DNA from: Acidovorax sp. T1
GTDB lineage: Bacteria; Pseudomonadota; Gammaproteobacteria; Burkholderiales; Burkholderiaceae_C
Assembly: GCF_002176815.1 (NCBI RefSeq)
Contig: NZ_CP021648.1
Coordinates: 1,682,001 to 1,746,000, forward strand
Direction: 5' to 3'
Length of the DNA stretch: 64,000 nt
In this document: positions 54,048 to 62,168 of the stretch, in pieces
Numbering within the stretch: the first letter of the stretch is position 1
How the letters are laid out: the number at the start of each line of letters is the position of its first letter
Translations under genes and position numbers: made by a program
The notes under the pieces: model-generated
Database searches by the model: none
Seen by the model: only the letters and a program-made list of their open reading frames with translations
Told to the model about the DNA's origin: nothing

Positions 54048-54827
54048 ATGACTGTCATTCACCCGCACTCCATCGCCACCAGCTTGACCGTACGCTACAA
54101 CAGCGTGGATGCCCTTCGGGGTTTTGCCATGCTGTGGATGACGGTGTTTCATTTTTGCTTCGACCTCAGCCATTTCGGCTACTGGCCACAGAATTTTCGC
54201 GCCGATCCTTTCTGGACTTGGCAGCGCACCGCCATCGTGAGTCTTTTTCTTTTCTGTGCGGGTCTGGGGCAGGCCATCGCCTTGAAGCAAGGGCAGGGGT
54301 GGGGCCGGTTTGGGCGGCGCTGGCTGCAGATTGCTGGGTGTGCGCTGCTAGTGACAATCAGCTCGTTTGTCATGTTTCCGCAGAGCTTTATTTATTTCGG
54401 TGTGCTGCACGGCATGGCGGTCATGCTGCTGGTGGTGCGTTTCACGGCGGGCTGGGGGCGCTGGCTGTGGCTGGCGGGGCTGGTTGCGCTGGCGCTGCCG
54501 TGGTGCGCGCAGCTGCTGCTGACGGGGGTGTGGGCAGAGTGGGCGCCGGTGCTCAATGCACGCTCACTGAACTGGCTCGGACTGGTGTCCCGCAAGCCGT
54601 TTACGGAAGACTACGTGCCGGTGCTGCCCTGGCTGGGGGTGCTTTGGTGGGGGCTGGCGGCAGGGCAGTGGATGCTTTCCCGATCCGCAAACTGGGTTCC
54701 GCGGGATGTGCCGCCGTTCTTGCGGCCACTGGCATCGCTGGGGCGGTGGAGCCTGAGCTACTACATGCTGCACCAGCCGGTCATGATCGGTGGATTGATG
54801 GCGCTGGGCTGGGTGCTGAAACGGTAG
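54048..54827 (+). CDS. DUF1624 membrane protein (heparan-alpha-glucosaminide N-acetyltransferase-like)
   Basis: 259 residues from ATG 54048 (MTVIHPHSIATSLTVRYNSVDALRGFAMLWM). VDALRGFAMLWMTVFHFCFDLSHFGYW is the diagnostic motif with conserved histidine and arginine. Seven or eight hydrophobic segments follow, ending SLGRWSLSYYMLHQPVMIGGLM. Related proteins transfer acyl groups across membranes; substrate unknown. It appears intact and lies within otherwise decayed mobile DNA. Confidence 0.85.
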   Translation: MTVIHPHSIATSLTVRYNSVDALRGFAMLWMTVFHFCFDLSHFGYWPQNFRADPFWTWQRTAIVSLFLFCAGLGQAIALKQGQGWGRFGRRWLQIAGCALLVTISSFVMFPQSFIYFGVLHGMAVMLLVVRFTAGWGRWLWLAGLVALALPWCAQLLLTGVWAEWAPVLNARSLNWLGLVSRKPFTEDYVPVLPWLGVLWWGLAAGQWMLSRSANWVPRDVPPFLRPLASLGRWSLSYYMLHQPVMIGGLMALGWVLKR

Positions 54828-55130
54828 TGCGGTGCTGACCGCAGGGGTATTCGCGTGGGCAGCGGTCTTGCTCCAACAGCCACTGCAAGAGTGCAGGCAA
54901 GGAGCCAGGGCGCACCAGATGCACTGTGTTGATCGCCCCTACGATGGCATGGCGCGCCGTACGCAAGCTGATGCGGGTCGGCGCAGCAACCCCTTCATGT
55001 TTGGCCATGCGGATCGGCCAGCGCGTGTTCGATCCAGGCAGGATCCCGCAGCACGCTACAACTCGGCTATCGCGTTGGCAGGCATCGCCTCCAGCGTCTC
55101 GTTCTGGGTGGTTTGCAGCAGGCTCAAAAC
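54828..55130 (-). pseudogene. Possible IS4-like transposase C-terminal remnant
   Basis: Between two intact genes the minus strand reads APTRISLRTARHAI, then VRPGSLPALLQWLLEQ near 54860-55010. This resembles the PTRISF...SPGxLPxxL ending of IS4-type transposases. Stops and frame breaks surround it and neither element end is evident. Assignment rests on memory of the family and is tentative. Confidence 0.35.
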
Positions 55131-55132
55131 AA

Positions 55133-55163
55133 AAAAGGGAACATGTTGAACACGTTCCCTTTT
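55133..55163 (-). terminator. Terminator after the Bax-inhibitor family gene
   Basis: AAAAGGGAAC and GTTCCCTTTT form a 10-bp stem with an 11-base loop. On the minus strand it is followed by TTTTTTGTTTT. It lies 92 bases beyond the stop at 55255. Confidence 0.75.
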
Positions 55164-55254
55164 AGAGCAGATCAGCTTCGCTTGGGCTTAACTGTCTGGC
55201 ATTGGCCGTCAGGAGCCCTTTTGATGGTGGTCAAGATGCCCAGCAGCGCATGTA

Positions 55255-55950
55255 TCAGTCGCGCTCGCCGCCCGCGATGCCCAGCAGGGCCAGCAGGCTC
55301 TGGAACACGTTGAAGATGTCCAGGTACAGGGCCAGGGTGGCGCTGATGTAGTTGGTTTCGCCGCCGTCCAGGATCTGCTTGAGGTCATACAGCATGTAGG
55401 CGCTGAAGATGCCGATGGCCGCGACCGAGATCGCCATCATGCCGGCCGAAGAGCCGACAAACACGTTGATGACCGCGCCCACCATGAGCACCAGTGCGCC
55501 CACCATGAGCCACTTGCCCATGCCCGAGAGGTCGCGCTTGATCACGCTGGCCAGGCTGGCCATCACGAAGAACACGCCTGCGGTGCCGGCAAAGGCGGTC
55601 ATGATGAGATCGGTGCCATTCTTGAAGCCCAGCACCATGCCGATCAGGCGTGACAGCATCAGGCCCATGAAAAAGGTGAAGGCCAGCAGCACGGGCACGC
55701 CCGCCGCCGAGTTCTTGGTTTTTTCGATGGCGAACATGAAACCAAAAGCGCCGCCCATGAAAACAATCAGGCCCAGGCCGCCGCTCAGCGACTGGGTGAT
55801 GCCCGTGGCCACGCCAACCCATGCACCCAGCACGGTGGGCAGCATGCTCAGGGCGAGCAGCCAGTAAGTGTTGCGCAGCACCTTGTGGCGCTGCTCCTGC
55901 GAGATGCCATAGCCCGCAGAGTGGCCCAGGGTGGTGACTTGGTCATTCAT
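55255..55950 (-). CDS. Bax inhibitor-1/YccA family membrane protein
   Basis: 231 residues with seven hydrophobic helices. LRNTYWLLALSMLPTVLGAWVG starts the family domain. FSAYMLYDLKQILDGGETNYISATLALYLDIFNVFQSLLALLG is the conserved C-terminus with paired acidic residues thought to gate calcium leak in bacterial homologues. In E. coli, YccA modulates FtsH. GGAGAG precedes the start. Monocistronic here. Confidence 0.92.
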   Translation of the reverse strand: MNDQVTTLGHSAGYGISQEQRHKVLRNTYWLLALSMLPTVLGAWVGVATGITQSLSGGLGLIVFMGGAFGFMFAIEKTKNSAAGVPVLLAFTFFMGLMLSRLIGMVLGFKNGTDLIMTAFAGTAGVFFVMASLASVIKRDLSGMGKWLMVGALVLMVGAVINVFVGSSAGMMAISVAAIGIFSAYMLYDLKQILDGGETNYISATLALYLDIFNVFQSLLALLGIAGGERD

Positions 55951-56154
55951 CTTGTGTCTCTCCTAGTTGGCCTGCACGACGCAGACCGCTGAATTCTATG
56001 TGGCGGTGTTCTGGCCAAATGCAATAACCGCACCCGGTCAGACAGTTTAGGTCACTATTGTTTCGCCCCAGGCGGCGGTTTGCAGGGGGCCGACTGCCGC
56101 TATGCTTGCCGTTTTCGTCCGGGGGCCCTGCCATCCAGTCCCCCTCAACCCTGC

Positions 56155-56571
56155 ATGACAACCATGAAAATCAAACACGAACTCGAACTGGCCGACGTCA
56201 AGAAGATTGCGGCGGCTGCCGAAGCCGAAGCGCTGAAGAACCACTGGGCCGTGACCATCGCCATCGTGGACGACGGGGGCCACCTGCTGTGGCTGCAGCG
56301 CCTGGACGGCGCGGCGGCGGTGTCGTCGCACATCGCGCCTGCCAAGGCCCACACGGCCGCCCTGGGCCGCCGCGAGAGCAAGGTGTATGAAGACATCGTC
56401 AACGGTGGCCGCACGGCGTTTCTCAGCGCACCCGGCATCGAAGGCTTGCTCGAAGGCGGCGTGCCGATCATGAAAGACGGGCAGTGCCTGGGCGCGGTGG
56501 GGGTGAGCGGTGTGAAATCCACGGAAGACGCGCAGATTGCACGTGCGGGCATTGCGGCGTTGGGCCTTTGA
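56155..56571 (+). CDS. GlcG/HbpS-family protein (DUF336)
   Basis: 138 residues; ATG 56155 or 56164 are both possible. LADVKKIAAAAEAEALKNHWAVTIAIVDDGGHLLWLQRLDGA and GGVPIMKDGQCLGAVGVSGVKSTEDAQIARAGIAAL are the two conserved blocks of this fold. Homologues bind haem or cobalamin, or accompany glycolate and diol metabolism. Function here is undetermined. A dispersed repeat begins right after its stop. Confidence 0.85.
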   Translation: MTTMKIKHELELADVKKIAAAAEAEALKNHWAVTIAIVDDGGHLLWLQRLDGAAAVSSHIAPAKAHTAALGRRESKVYEDIVNGGRTAFLSAPGIEGLLEGGVPIMKDGQCLGAVGVSGVKSTEDAQIARAGIAALGL

Positions 56572-56580
56572 TTGGCGATG

Positions 56581-56639
56581 AATTGCTATTGAAATAGTAG
56601 CTAATGGCGCTTGTATATCAAGCGCTGGAGGCGAAAATG
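56581..56639. repeat. Dispersed palindromic repeat, copy J
   Basis: Forward orientation. GCTATTGAAATAGTAGCT then GCGCTTG (56607-56613), TATAT, CAAGCGC (56619-56625) and GGAGGCGAAAATG. It ends exactly where the inverted repeat flanking the IS110 region begins. Confidence 0.85.
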
Positions 56640-56676
56640 CCTGATTAGCGACATATCTCAGACCCCGTTCGCCCTG

Positions 56677-56724
56677 AGCTTGTCGAAGGGCTGTTTGCAA
56701 GGAGCGCCCTGGCTTCGACAAGCT
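56677..56724. repeat. TTCGCCCTGAGC/TTGTCGAAGG intergenic hairpin repeat
   Basis: AGCTTGTCGAAG (56677-56688) and CTTCGACAAGCT (56713-56724) form a perfect 12-bp stem. The flanking CGTTCGCCCTGAGC motif is a sequence I recognise as common in intergenic DNA of many proteobacteria. It lies between the outer inverted repeat and the IS110 leader. Confidence 0.7.
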
Positions 56725-56837
56725 TGTATGGTTTGGTCTCCATCAACCAAACTTCAAGAAAGGGCGAGGAGCCGGGATGGAGGGACATCGACAGGCATCG
56801 GCCGTTGCTTTAGACCCAACGGATCGACTTACTGAGT

Positions 56838-56969
56838 CATTACCCCATCCCTGCGCCGAGCGTCGATAAGGAACCTGGCGACGTCACCTGCACGATGCAG
56901 TCTCGATCGCCAATTCTTGCAAGCTCACGCCGACAGCAGGCGTCCACCCCGGCACTCGTATTTTGAGCG
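56838..56969 (+). ncRNA. Candidate bridge RNA region of the IS110 element
   Basis: The untranslated leader contains a long hairpin TGGCGA (56876-56881) ... TCGCCA (56907-56912) enclosing a smaller one (CTGCA/TGCAG), then ACGCC/GGCGT (56927-56943). IS110-group elements are known to encode a bridge RNA in the left non-coding end that pairs with target and donor DNA. Presence here is inferred from position and folding only. Confidence 0.4.
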
Positions 56970-57926
56970 ATGAAGACCCAACAAGCTACTGAATTTGTTG
57001 GCGTAGATGTAGCAAGCGCCCATCTGGATGTCGCCGTGCATGGGCACACCAACGTGCGCCGATATGCCAATACGCGCGAAGGCATCTGCCAACTGCTGCG
57101 CGCACTGCGCCCTGGCTGCGTGCTGGCACTGGAGTCGACTGGCCGCTATCACACGGCGCTGGCACAGGCCGCTCATGCAGCGGGCCTGCGTGTTTATGTT
57201 CTCAATCCCCTGGATGCGCGTCGCTACGCGCAGTCGGTGGGTCAGCGCGGCAAGACCGACCGGATCGATGCGCTTGTGCTGGCCCGCTATATCTGCCGCG
57301 AACATGAGCAACTGCGCCAGTGGCAGCCGCCCACGGCCAGTCAAGCCCAGTTGCGCGAGCTCATTGCCCACCGTGCAACCTTGGTGCGTCAGCGCAGTGC
57401 TCTGGCGCAGGCGGGCAGCCACAATAAGATGCTCGCGAGTCTGGACGCGCCGGTGCTCAAGGCATTGCAGGAAGCCATTGAACACATCGACGCGCAACTG
57501 GCAGTGATCATCCAGGCTGACCCACCGAGCCGCCAGGCGTTCGAGCACATCACCTCGGTGCCCGGCCTGGGCCTGGTCTGCGGGTCGTTGCTGGTGATGC
57601 TCTTTGGGCGCATGCACGAGCGCAGTGCCGATGCGGTGATCGCATTTACAGGACTGGATCCGCGCCCGAACGACTCCGGCAAGAAGACGGGCCAAAGGCG
57701 CTTGTCCAAGAGGGGCTGGCCGGAGATCCGGCGCCTGCTGTACGCAGCTGCCATGTCAGCCGCGCGCACAAAGACGTGGAACGGCTTTTATCTTGCCCAG
57801 CGCGCTAAAGGACTGAGCACGACCGCAGCGCTGATTGTGCTTGCCCGAAAACTCCTGCGCGTAGCCTTCTCGTTGTTCAAGCAACAAAGCGACTTCGATA
57901 GCTCGCTGATGGCCGTCAAGGGTTGA
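56970..57926 (+). CDS. IS110-family transposase (DEDD recombinase)
   Basis: 318 residues. The RuvC-like DEDD domain shows VGVDVASAHLDVAVHG, LALESTGRYHTALAQ and GKTDRIDALVLARYI. The C-terminal Transposase_20 domain has ITSVPGLGLVCGSLLVML, AFTGLDPRPNDSGKKTGQRRLSKRGWPEIRRLLYAAAMSA with the catalytic serine. Length is normal and no lesion is seen, so the element may be active. Confidence 0.93.
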   Translation: MKTQQATEFVGVDVASAHLDVAVHGHTNVRRYANTREGICQLLRALRPGCVLALESTGRYHTALAQAAHAAGLRVYVLNPLDARRYAQSVGQRGKTDRIDALVLARYICREHEQLRQWQPPTASQAQLRELIAHRATLVRQRSALAQAGSHNKMLASLDAPVLKALQEAIEHIDAQLAVIIQADPPSRQAFEHITSVPGLGLVCGSLLVMLFGRMHERSADAVIAFTGLDPRPNDSGKKTGQRRLSKRGWPEIRRLLYAAAMSAARTKTWNGFYLAQRAKGLSTTAALIVLARKLLRVAFSLFKQQSDFDSSLMAVKG

Positions 57927-58010
57927 CACAAACGATAGAACCTCAGCCCGAACGGATGGGGTGAGACATCTGAGACAAGTTGCTAATCAGGGAAAAACGT
58001 GCTCAAAACA

Positions 58011-58036
58011 AAAAACCGGTCTTCGAACCGGTTTTT
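58011..58036. terminator. Bidirectional terminator right of the IS110 region
   Basis: AAAAACCGGT (58011-58020), loop CTTCGA, ACCGGTTTTT (58027-58036) with T-runs on both strands. It isolates the IS110 region from hemP. The following stretch to 58102 shows no gene. Confidence 0.85.
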
Positions 58037-58102
58037 TTGTGCCGTCCGCTGCTTGGGAACGAGGAAAAAAGCCTGGCTACGCGGGCACGCCCGTTGGCTG
58101 GC

Positions 58103-58135
58103 AAAAAAGACCCTGGCGGGCTTGTGACAAGCCCG
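58103..58135 (-). terminator. Probable terminator of hemP
   Basis: CGGGCTTG (58117-58124) and CAAGCCCG (58128-58135) form a perfect stem around TGA. On the minus strand six T follow after nine bases. It lies about 105 bases past the hemP stop. Confidence 0.55.
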
Positions 58136-58239
58136 GGAGTCTCCCCACGATGAAACCTTGAAAAGGACTGAAAGAGGAACGCTGGCCGATCATGGTGCGT
58201 AGGGGGGCTGACCCCGCTGGCCGGCTCGCGCACCCTGGT

Positions 58240-58461
58240 TTATTTGGTCAAGATCAGCTTGCCCAGCTTGGTGGCCTGCAGGCGGTAAACCGATCCGTTG
58301 TGGCGAATGGCCACGGCTTTTTGTCCCTGCAAGAGTTCGCTGCTTTCGACGGCGGCAGGGGCAGCTTGCGACGCGAGCGGGTGGGTCAGCATCAGGGACG
58401 ATGCTGCCAGATCGGAAGCGGTCGAGCGCAGGGGTGAGGCGTTGGTCAAGTTGGCTTGCAT
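58240..58461 (-). CDS. hemP: Hemin uptake protein HemP
   Basis: 73 residues. The C-terminal half LLQGQKAVAIRHNGSVYRLQATKLGKLILTK is the HemP domain; the N-terminal half is serine/alanine-rich and variable. HemP is small, iron-regulated and required for haem use in related betaproteobacteria, possibly as a regulator of hmuR. A Fur-like box lies 30 bases upstream. Confidence 0.9.
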   Translation of the reverse strand: MQANLTNASPLRSTASDLAASSLMLTHPLASQAAPAAVESSELLQGQKAVAIRHNGSVYRLQATKLGKLILTK

Positions 58462-58490
58462 GATGGTCCAGGTGCTTTGCGATTGGATGT

Positions 58491-58509
58491 GTTAATGATA
58501 ACTATTCGC
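58491..58509. promoter_or_regulatory. Fur-like box upstream of hemP
   Basis: GTTAATGATAACTATTCGC matches the 19-bp Fur consensus GATAATGATAATCATTATC at 14 positions, including AATGATAA and ATT. It lies between hemP and exbD and probably represses hemP under iron-rich conditions. Confidence 0.6.
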
Positions 58510-58574
58510 AATTGCAAGTCAAGCGATTTTTCTCGATGGGTGCGTGCAGCAAGGCATGTGCCCTTCAAAACCGC

Positions 58575-58985
<411 letters not shown>

Positions 58986-58988
58986 GGC

Positions 58989-59705
58989 TTAGTTGCCTTT
59001 CTTCATGGGCAGTACCTTGCCGGGTTCGCCTGCATTCACGCGGGCGCCGGTGACAAAGTAGGCGTGCAGGTCGTGGGCAAAGCTGTTGAGGCCGTTCAGG
59101 ATGGACTTGTTGCCACGCACCAGCGCGTTGTAGCCCAGCACCGCCGGGATGGCCACCGCCAGGCCCAGCGCGGTCATGATGAGTGCCTCACCAATGGGGC
59201 CGGCCACTTTGTCGATGGTGGACTGGCCCGAGGTGCCGATGGCCAGCAGCGCGTGGTAGATGCCCCACACGGTGCCAAACAGGCCGATGAACGGCGCCGT
59301 GGAGCCCACCGATGCCAGGATGGCCAGGCCCGACTGGATGCGTGCCGTGAACTCGTCAATGCAGTTGCGCAGGCAGCGGGTGACCCAGTCGCTCACGTCC
59401 AGGCTGTCGTGCAGGTGGGCCTTGGTGTTGCGGTGGTGGGCCGTGGCTTCGCGGCCTTCCAGGGCCAAGTGGCGGAAGGGATTGGTGGGGTCGTTGCCCA
59501 GCTTGGTCAGGGCGGCGGCGAAGTCTTCGCTGTGCCAGAAGTCCTGCGCCGTGCGGGCGTGCTTCTTGAACTTGATGATGTCCAGCGCCTTGATGACGAT
59601 GACGATCCACGAGGCCAGCGACATGGCCAGCAGCAAGATGGCGACGGCGCGGGTGACAAAGTCGCCCTGCGTCCAGACGTTGGCGATGCCGAATTGCGAT
59701 TCCAT
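58989..59705 (-). CDS. exbB: Biopolymer transport protein ExbB
   Basis: 238 residues from ATG 59705 (MESQFGIANVWTQGDFVTRAV). Three membrane helices; GLAILASVGSTAPFIGLFGTVWGIYHALLAIG and EALIMTALGLAVAIPAVLGYN are the conserved MotA/TolQ/ExbB motifs. Follows tonB by 25 bases. Confidence 0.95.
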   Translation of the reverse strand: MESQFGIANVWTQGDFVTRAVAILLLAMSLASWIVIVIKALDIIKFKKHARTAQDFWHSEDFAAALTKLGNDPTNPFRHLALEGREATAHHRNTKAHLHDSLDVSDWVTRCLRNCIDEFTARIQSGLAILASVGSTAPFIGLFGTVWGIYHALLAIGTSGQSTIDKVAGPIGEALIMTALGLAVAIPAVLGYNALVRGNKSILNGLNSFAHDLHAYFVTGARVNAGEPGKVLPMKKGN

Positions 59706-59730
59706 GAAAACTCCCTGAACGGTGATTGGA

Positions 59731-60429
59731 TTATTCGAGAACAAAGTTGACGGGAACGAGGTTCCACATGGCCTCGGGCACGCCATTGCGCTTGCCGGGC
59801 ACGAAGCGCCAGCGCATCACGGCCTCCTGGGCCTGGCGGTCCAGGCGGTCATAGCCGCTGGATTGGTTGATTTCCACCTTCTGCGGCAGTCCGTCGGTGC
59901 CGATCAGCACGCGCAGCACCACCTTGCCTTGCTCGCCCATGCGTTTGCTGATGGCTGGGTAGCTGGGTTTGGGGTTGTTGAGGTAGGCGGCATTGCTGGA
60001 CGGCATCTCGATGCGGGGCGGGGCGGGCGGCGCTGGAGGCGCGGGCGGGGCCGGGGGCGCCACCGGTGCTTCGATGGGGGGCGCTGGCGGCTGCGGCGTG
60101 GTGATGCCCACCGGGGCATTCGGGGCCGGTGTCGGGTCGGCAATGGCCACGGGCATGGGGGCCGGGCGCGGGGCCTGGACCTTGGGAGCTGCCTTGGGCG
60201 GAGGCGGCGGGGCAGGTGGTGCCGGTGGCGCCACCTTGGGTGCGGGGGGGGGCGGGGGCGCGATGAATTCGCTCAGCAGTTCCGCGGGCACGATCACTTC
60301 TGCCGCGCGGCGCAGCAGGCCCGACTGCAGCGCCCACAGGCCCGCCACATGCAGCATCACCACCGAACCCACGATCACGGCATTGCGGCTTACGCCGCCC
60401 GAGGCGGCAAAACGATCTCGTTGGGACAT
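59731..60429 (-). CDS. tonB: Energy-transducing protein TonB
   Basis: 232 residues. N-terminal membrane anchor (AVIVGSVVMLHVAGLWALQSG), a long Pro/Ala/Lys spacer (about residues 55-145) that crosses the periplasm, and a C-terminal TonB domain (PSYPAISKRMGEQGKVVLRVLIGTDGLPQKVEINQSSGYDRLDRQAQEAVMRWRFVPG). Together with exbB and exbD it serves the TonB-dependent receptor at 62886. Confidence 0.95.
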   Translation of the reverse strand: MSQRDRFAASGGVSRNAVIVGSVVMLHVAGLWALQSGLLRRAAEVIVPAELLSEFIAPPPPPAPKVAPPAPPAPPPPPKAAPKVQAPRPAPMPVAIADPTPAPNAPVGITTPQPPAPPIEAPVAPPAPPAPPAPPAPPRIEMPSSNAAYLNNPKPSYPAISKRMGEQGKVVLRVLIGTDGLPQKVEINQSSGYDRLDRQAQEAVMRWRFVPGKRNGVPEAMWNLVPVNFVLE

Positions 60430-60482
60430 ATAAAAATGATAGCTGCATGCGCTTACTGGGTAAGCGCTAGCGCCTAAAAGTA
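60430..60482. repeat. Dispersed palindromic repeat, copy K
   Basis: Forward orientation. ATGATAGCTGCAT then GCGCTTAC (60449-60456), TGG, GTAAGCGC (60460-60467) and TAGCGCCTAAAAG. It lies directly before tonB. Confidence 0.85.
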
Positions 60483-60488
60483 TTCAGA

Positions 60489-60563
60489 TTACTTGCGAAA
60501 GATCCACCAGGCCGAACCGGCCACGAAGATCAGGCTGCCCGCGAGTGTAGAGAGGAGTTCCAT
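60489..60563 (-). CDS. Possible 24-residue membrane micropeptide
   Basis: A short frame starting [16 protein letters not shown] and ending AWWIFRK forms a single hydrophobic helix with a basic end. GGAAAG lies six bases before its ATG. It overlaps the end of bfd in another frame. It may be a true small membrane protein of the iron operon, but there is no family evidence. Confidence 0.4.
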   Translation of the reverse strand: MELLSTLAGSLIFVAGSAWWIFRK

Positions 60564-60802
60564 GACTTGCTTTCCAAAATGGAGTTGGCAAGCTGGACCG
60601 GTTGCGCCGCGACCTCGTTGTGCAGGGCGGCCACCGGGCTGGTTGCGCTGCATTGCGCCACCACATCGCGGGCGCAGCTTTCGCAGCATCCGCATTGGGT
60701 GGCAACGCCCAGCTCGAACTGGATATCGTCGAAACTCATTCCTGCACGCGCATGGCGGGCAATTTCACGGTCGGAAATTCGGCGGCAAACACAGACGATC
60801 AT
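60530..60802 (-). CDS. bfd: Bacterioferritin-associated ferredoxin
   Basis: 90 residues. [21 protein letters not shown] and [16 protein letters not shown] give the C-x-C...C-x2-C [2Fe-2S] pattern of Bfd. It reduces and releases iron from bacterioferritin. The C-terminal tail after about residue 60 is longer and less conserved than usual. Upstream of tonB on the same strand, so probably iron-starvation induced. Confidence 0.92.
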   Translation of the reverse strand: MIVCVCRRISDREIARHARAGMSFDDIQFELGVATQCGCCESCARDVVAQCSATSPVAALHNEVAAQPVQLANSILESKSWNSSLHSRAA

Positions 60803-60845
60803 GGCGGCAGGCAGTTTGGCTGGCTGTTGTGAGTGGGGTGATTAT

Positions 60846-60866
60846 AAATACGAATCTATCGTATTT
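60846..60866. promoter_or_regulatory. Palindromic operator upstream of bfd
   Basis: AAATACGA and TCGTATTT flank ATCTA, a perfect 8-bp inverted repeat 44 bases before the bfd start. It may be a Fur-type or another iron-responsive site; it differs from the classical Fur box at hemP. Confidence 0.55.
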
Positions 60867-60903
60867 GCAATAAATCAATTCTGCCCGGAGGGAGATAGAT
60901 TTT

Positions 60904-62043
60904 TCAGCGCCAGCCGTTGCCGGTGAAATCTGCATCCAGCAGCGCCGGTGATGCATCGGCCAGCGTGGCGCAGCCGGTGAGGGCCATGGCAATTTCGAGT
61001 TCGTCGCGCAACAGGCGCAGCACATGCGCCACGCCGGCGGCGCCGGCATGGGCCAGGCCCCAGACCGCGGGGCGTCCCACCAGCACGGCCGATGCGCCCA
61101 GCGCCATGGCCTTGAGCACATCGGTGCCGCGCCGGATGCCGCCATCCACCAGCACCGGCAGCGCGCCGCCCACGGCCTGCACCACGCGCGGCAGGGCGCT
61201 GGCGGTGGCGGGGGCCGTGTCCAGCGTGCGCCCGCCATGGTTGGAGACGATCAGGCCCGCCGCGCCCGCCGACACCGCCTGGCGCGCATCGGCCGGATGT
61301 AGCACCCCTTTGAGCAGCACGGGCAGGCGGGTGATGGACTGCAGCCAGGCAACGTCGTCCCAGGTGGGGGCGTGGTGCAGCAGGCCGTCAAACAGCGCAC
61401 TTTGGCCGGGGCGCAATTCGGGCGAGGCCGGCGCCTGCAAGCCCGCAAGGTTGACCGGGCCCACGCCGGGTGGCAGCCGAAAGCCCGCGCGCCGTTCGCG
61501 GTCGCGCACGCCACTCGATGGCGCGTCCACCGTGAGCACCAGGGCCTCGTAGCCAGCGGCTTCGGCGCGCTGCACCAGCGCCTGGGTAAAGCCCCGGTCT
61601 GGCTGCAGATAAAGCTGAAACCACAGCGGGCCGCGCCCGGGGTCGGGCAGCACTGCTTGCGCAATGGCCTCCAGCGACACACTGGCCTGGGTGCTGAGCA
61701 CCACGCCCGCGCCCAGCGCTGCCGCTGCGTAGGCCATGGCCAGCTCGCCGTCGGGGTGGGCCAGGCGCTGGAAGGCGACGGGCGCCAGCAGGATGGGGTG
61801 CGCCAGCGTGCGGCCCAGCAGTTTGACCCGGGTGTGGCCGCCCGCCAGTGGCCGCAGCACGCGCGGCCACAGAGGCAGCGCATCCCAGGCGCTGCGGTTG
61901 GCTCGCAGGGTGATCTCGTCGGCGGCGCCGCCGCTGAAGTAGGCCCAGGCGTTGTCGTCCAGCTGCTGGCGTGCCTGCCGTTCGTGGTCTGCCAGGTTGA
62001 CGATGTCCGGGGGAAGCGTGTGCCGTGCAGGAATGTAGGTCAT
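60904..62043 (-). CDS. FMN-dependent alpha-hydroxy-acid oxidase/dehydrogenase (lactate oxidase/LldD family)
   Basis: 379 residues. YFSGGAADEITLRANRSAWD, PILLAPVAFQRLAHPDGE, WFQLYLQPDRGFTQ, LIVSNHGGRTLDTAPAT and VLVDGGIRRGTDVLKAMALGASAVLVGRP are the family motifs, including the catalytic His in SNHGGR. It oxidises an L-2-hydroxyacid; the substrate could be lactate, glycolate or mandelate. It lies between iron genes on the same strand but has no obvious link to iron. Confidence 0.92.
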   Translation of the reverse strand: MTYIPARHTLPPDIVNLADHERQARQQLDDNAWAYFSGGAADEITLRANRSAWDALPLWPRVLRPLAGGHTRVKLLGRTLAHPILLAPVAFQRLAHPDGELAMAYAAAALGAGVVLSTQASVSLEAIAQAVLPDPGRGPLWFQLYLQPDRGFTQALVQRAEAAGYEALVLTVDAPSSGVRDRERRAGFRLPPGVGPVNLAGLQAPASPELRPGQSALFDGLLHHAPTWDDVAWLQSITRLPVLLKGVLHPADARQAVSAGAAGLIVSNHGGRTLDTAPATASALPRVVQAVGGALPVLVDGGIRRGTDVLKAMALGASAVLVGRPAVWGLAHAGAAGVAHVLRLLRDELEIAMALTGCATLADASPALLDADFTGNGWR

Positions 62044-62044
62044 A

Positions 62045-62108
62045 CAAGCAAAAACAGCACCTAGCGCTTATTCAGCAAGCGCGAGGTGCTATTGAAAAAT
62101 GAGCAAAT
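62045..62108. repeat. Dispersed palindromic repeat, copy L
   Basis: Reverse orientation. AGCACCT (62056-62062), A, GCGCTT, a 7-base loop, AAGCGC, G, AGGTGCT (62084-62090), then ATTGAAAAATGAGC. Here the outer arms have been kept complementary while their sequence differs from other copies. Confidence 0.8.
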
Positions 62109-62168
62109 ATGGGCGGACATGCCATCAGGTCAGGACGCTGGTGCGCAACCGCCTGGATGATTGCAGCG

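Larger units (their letters stand above)
56838..57966 (+). mobile_element. IS110-family insertion sequence
   Basis: A single transposase gene is framed by subterminal inverse motifs ACCCCATCC (56842-56850) and GGATGGGGT (57954-57962). The left non-coding segment is about 130 bases, or about 300 if the element begins at 56663. The right non-coding segment is only about 40 bases. Exact ends cannot be fixed without other copies. It appears intact. Confidence 0.75.
56640..57991. repeat. 23-bp imperfect inverted repeat enclosing the IS110 element
   Basis: CCTGATTAGC...TCTCAGA (56640-56662) is matched in reverse by TCTGAGA...GCTAATCAGG (57969-57991) with three mismatches. It could be the split arms of a palindromic target into which the element inserted, or outer ends of a larger element. 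Confidence 0.65.
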
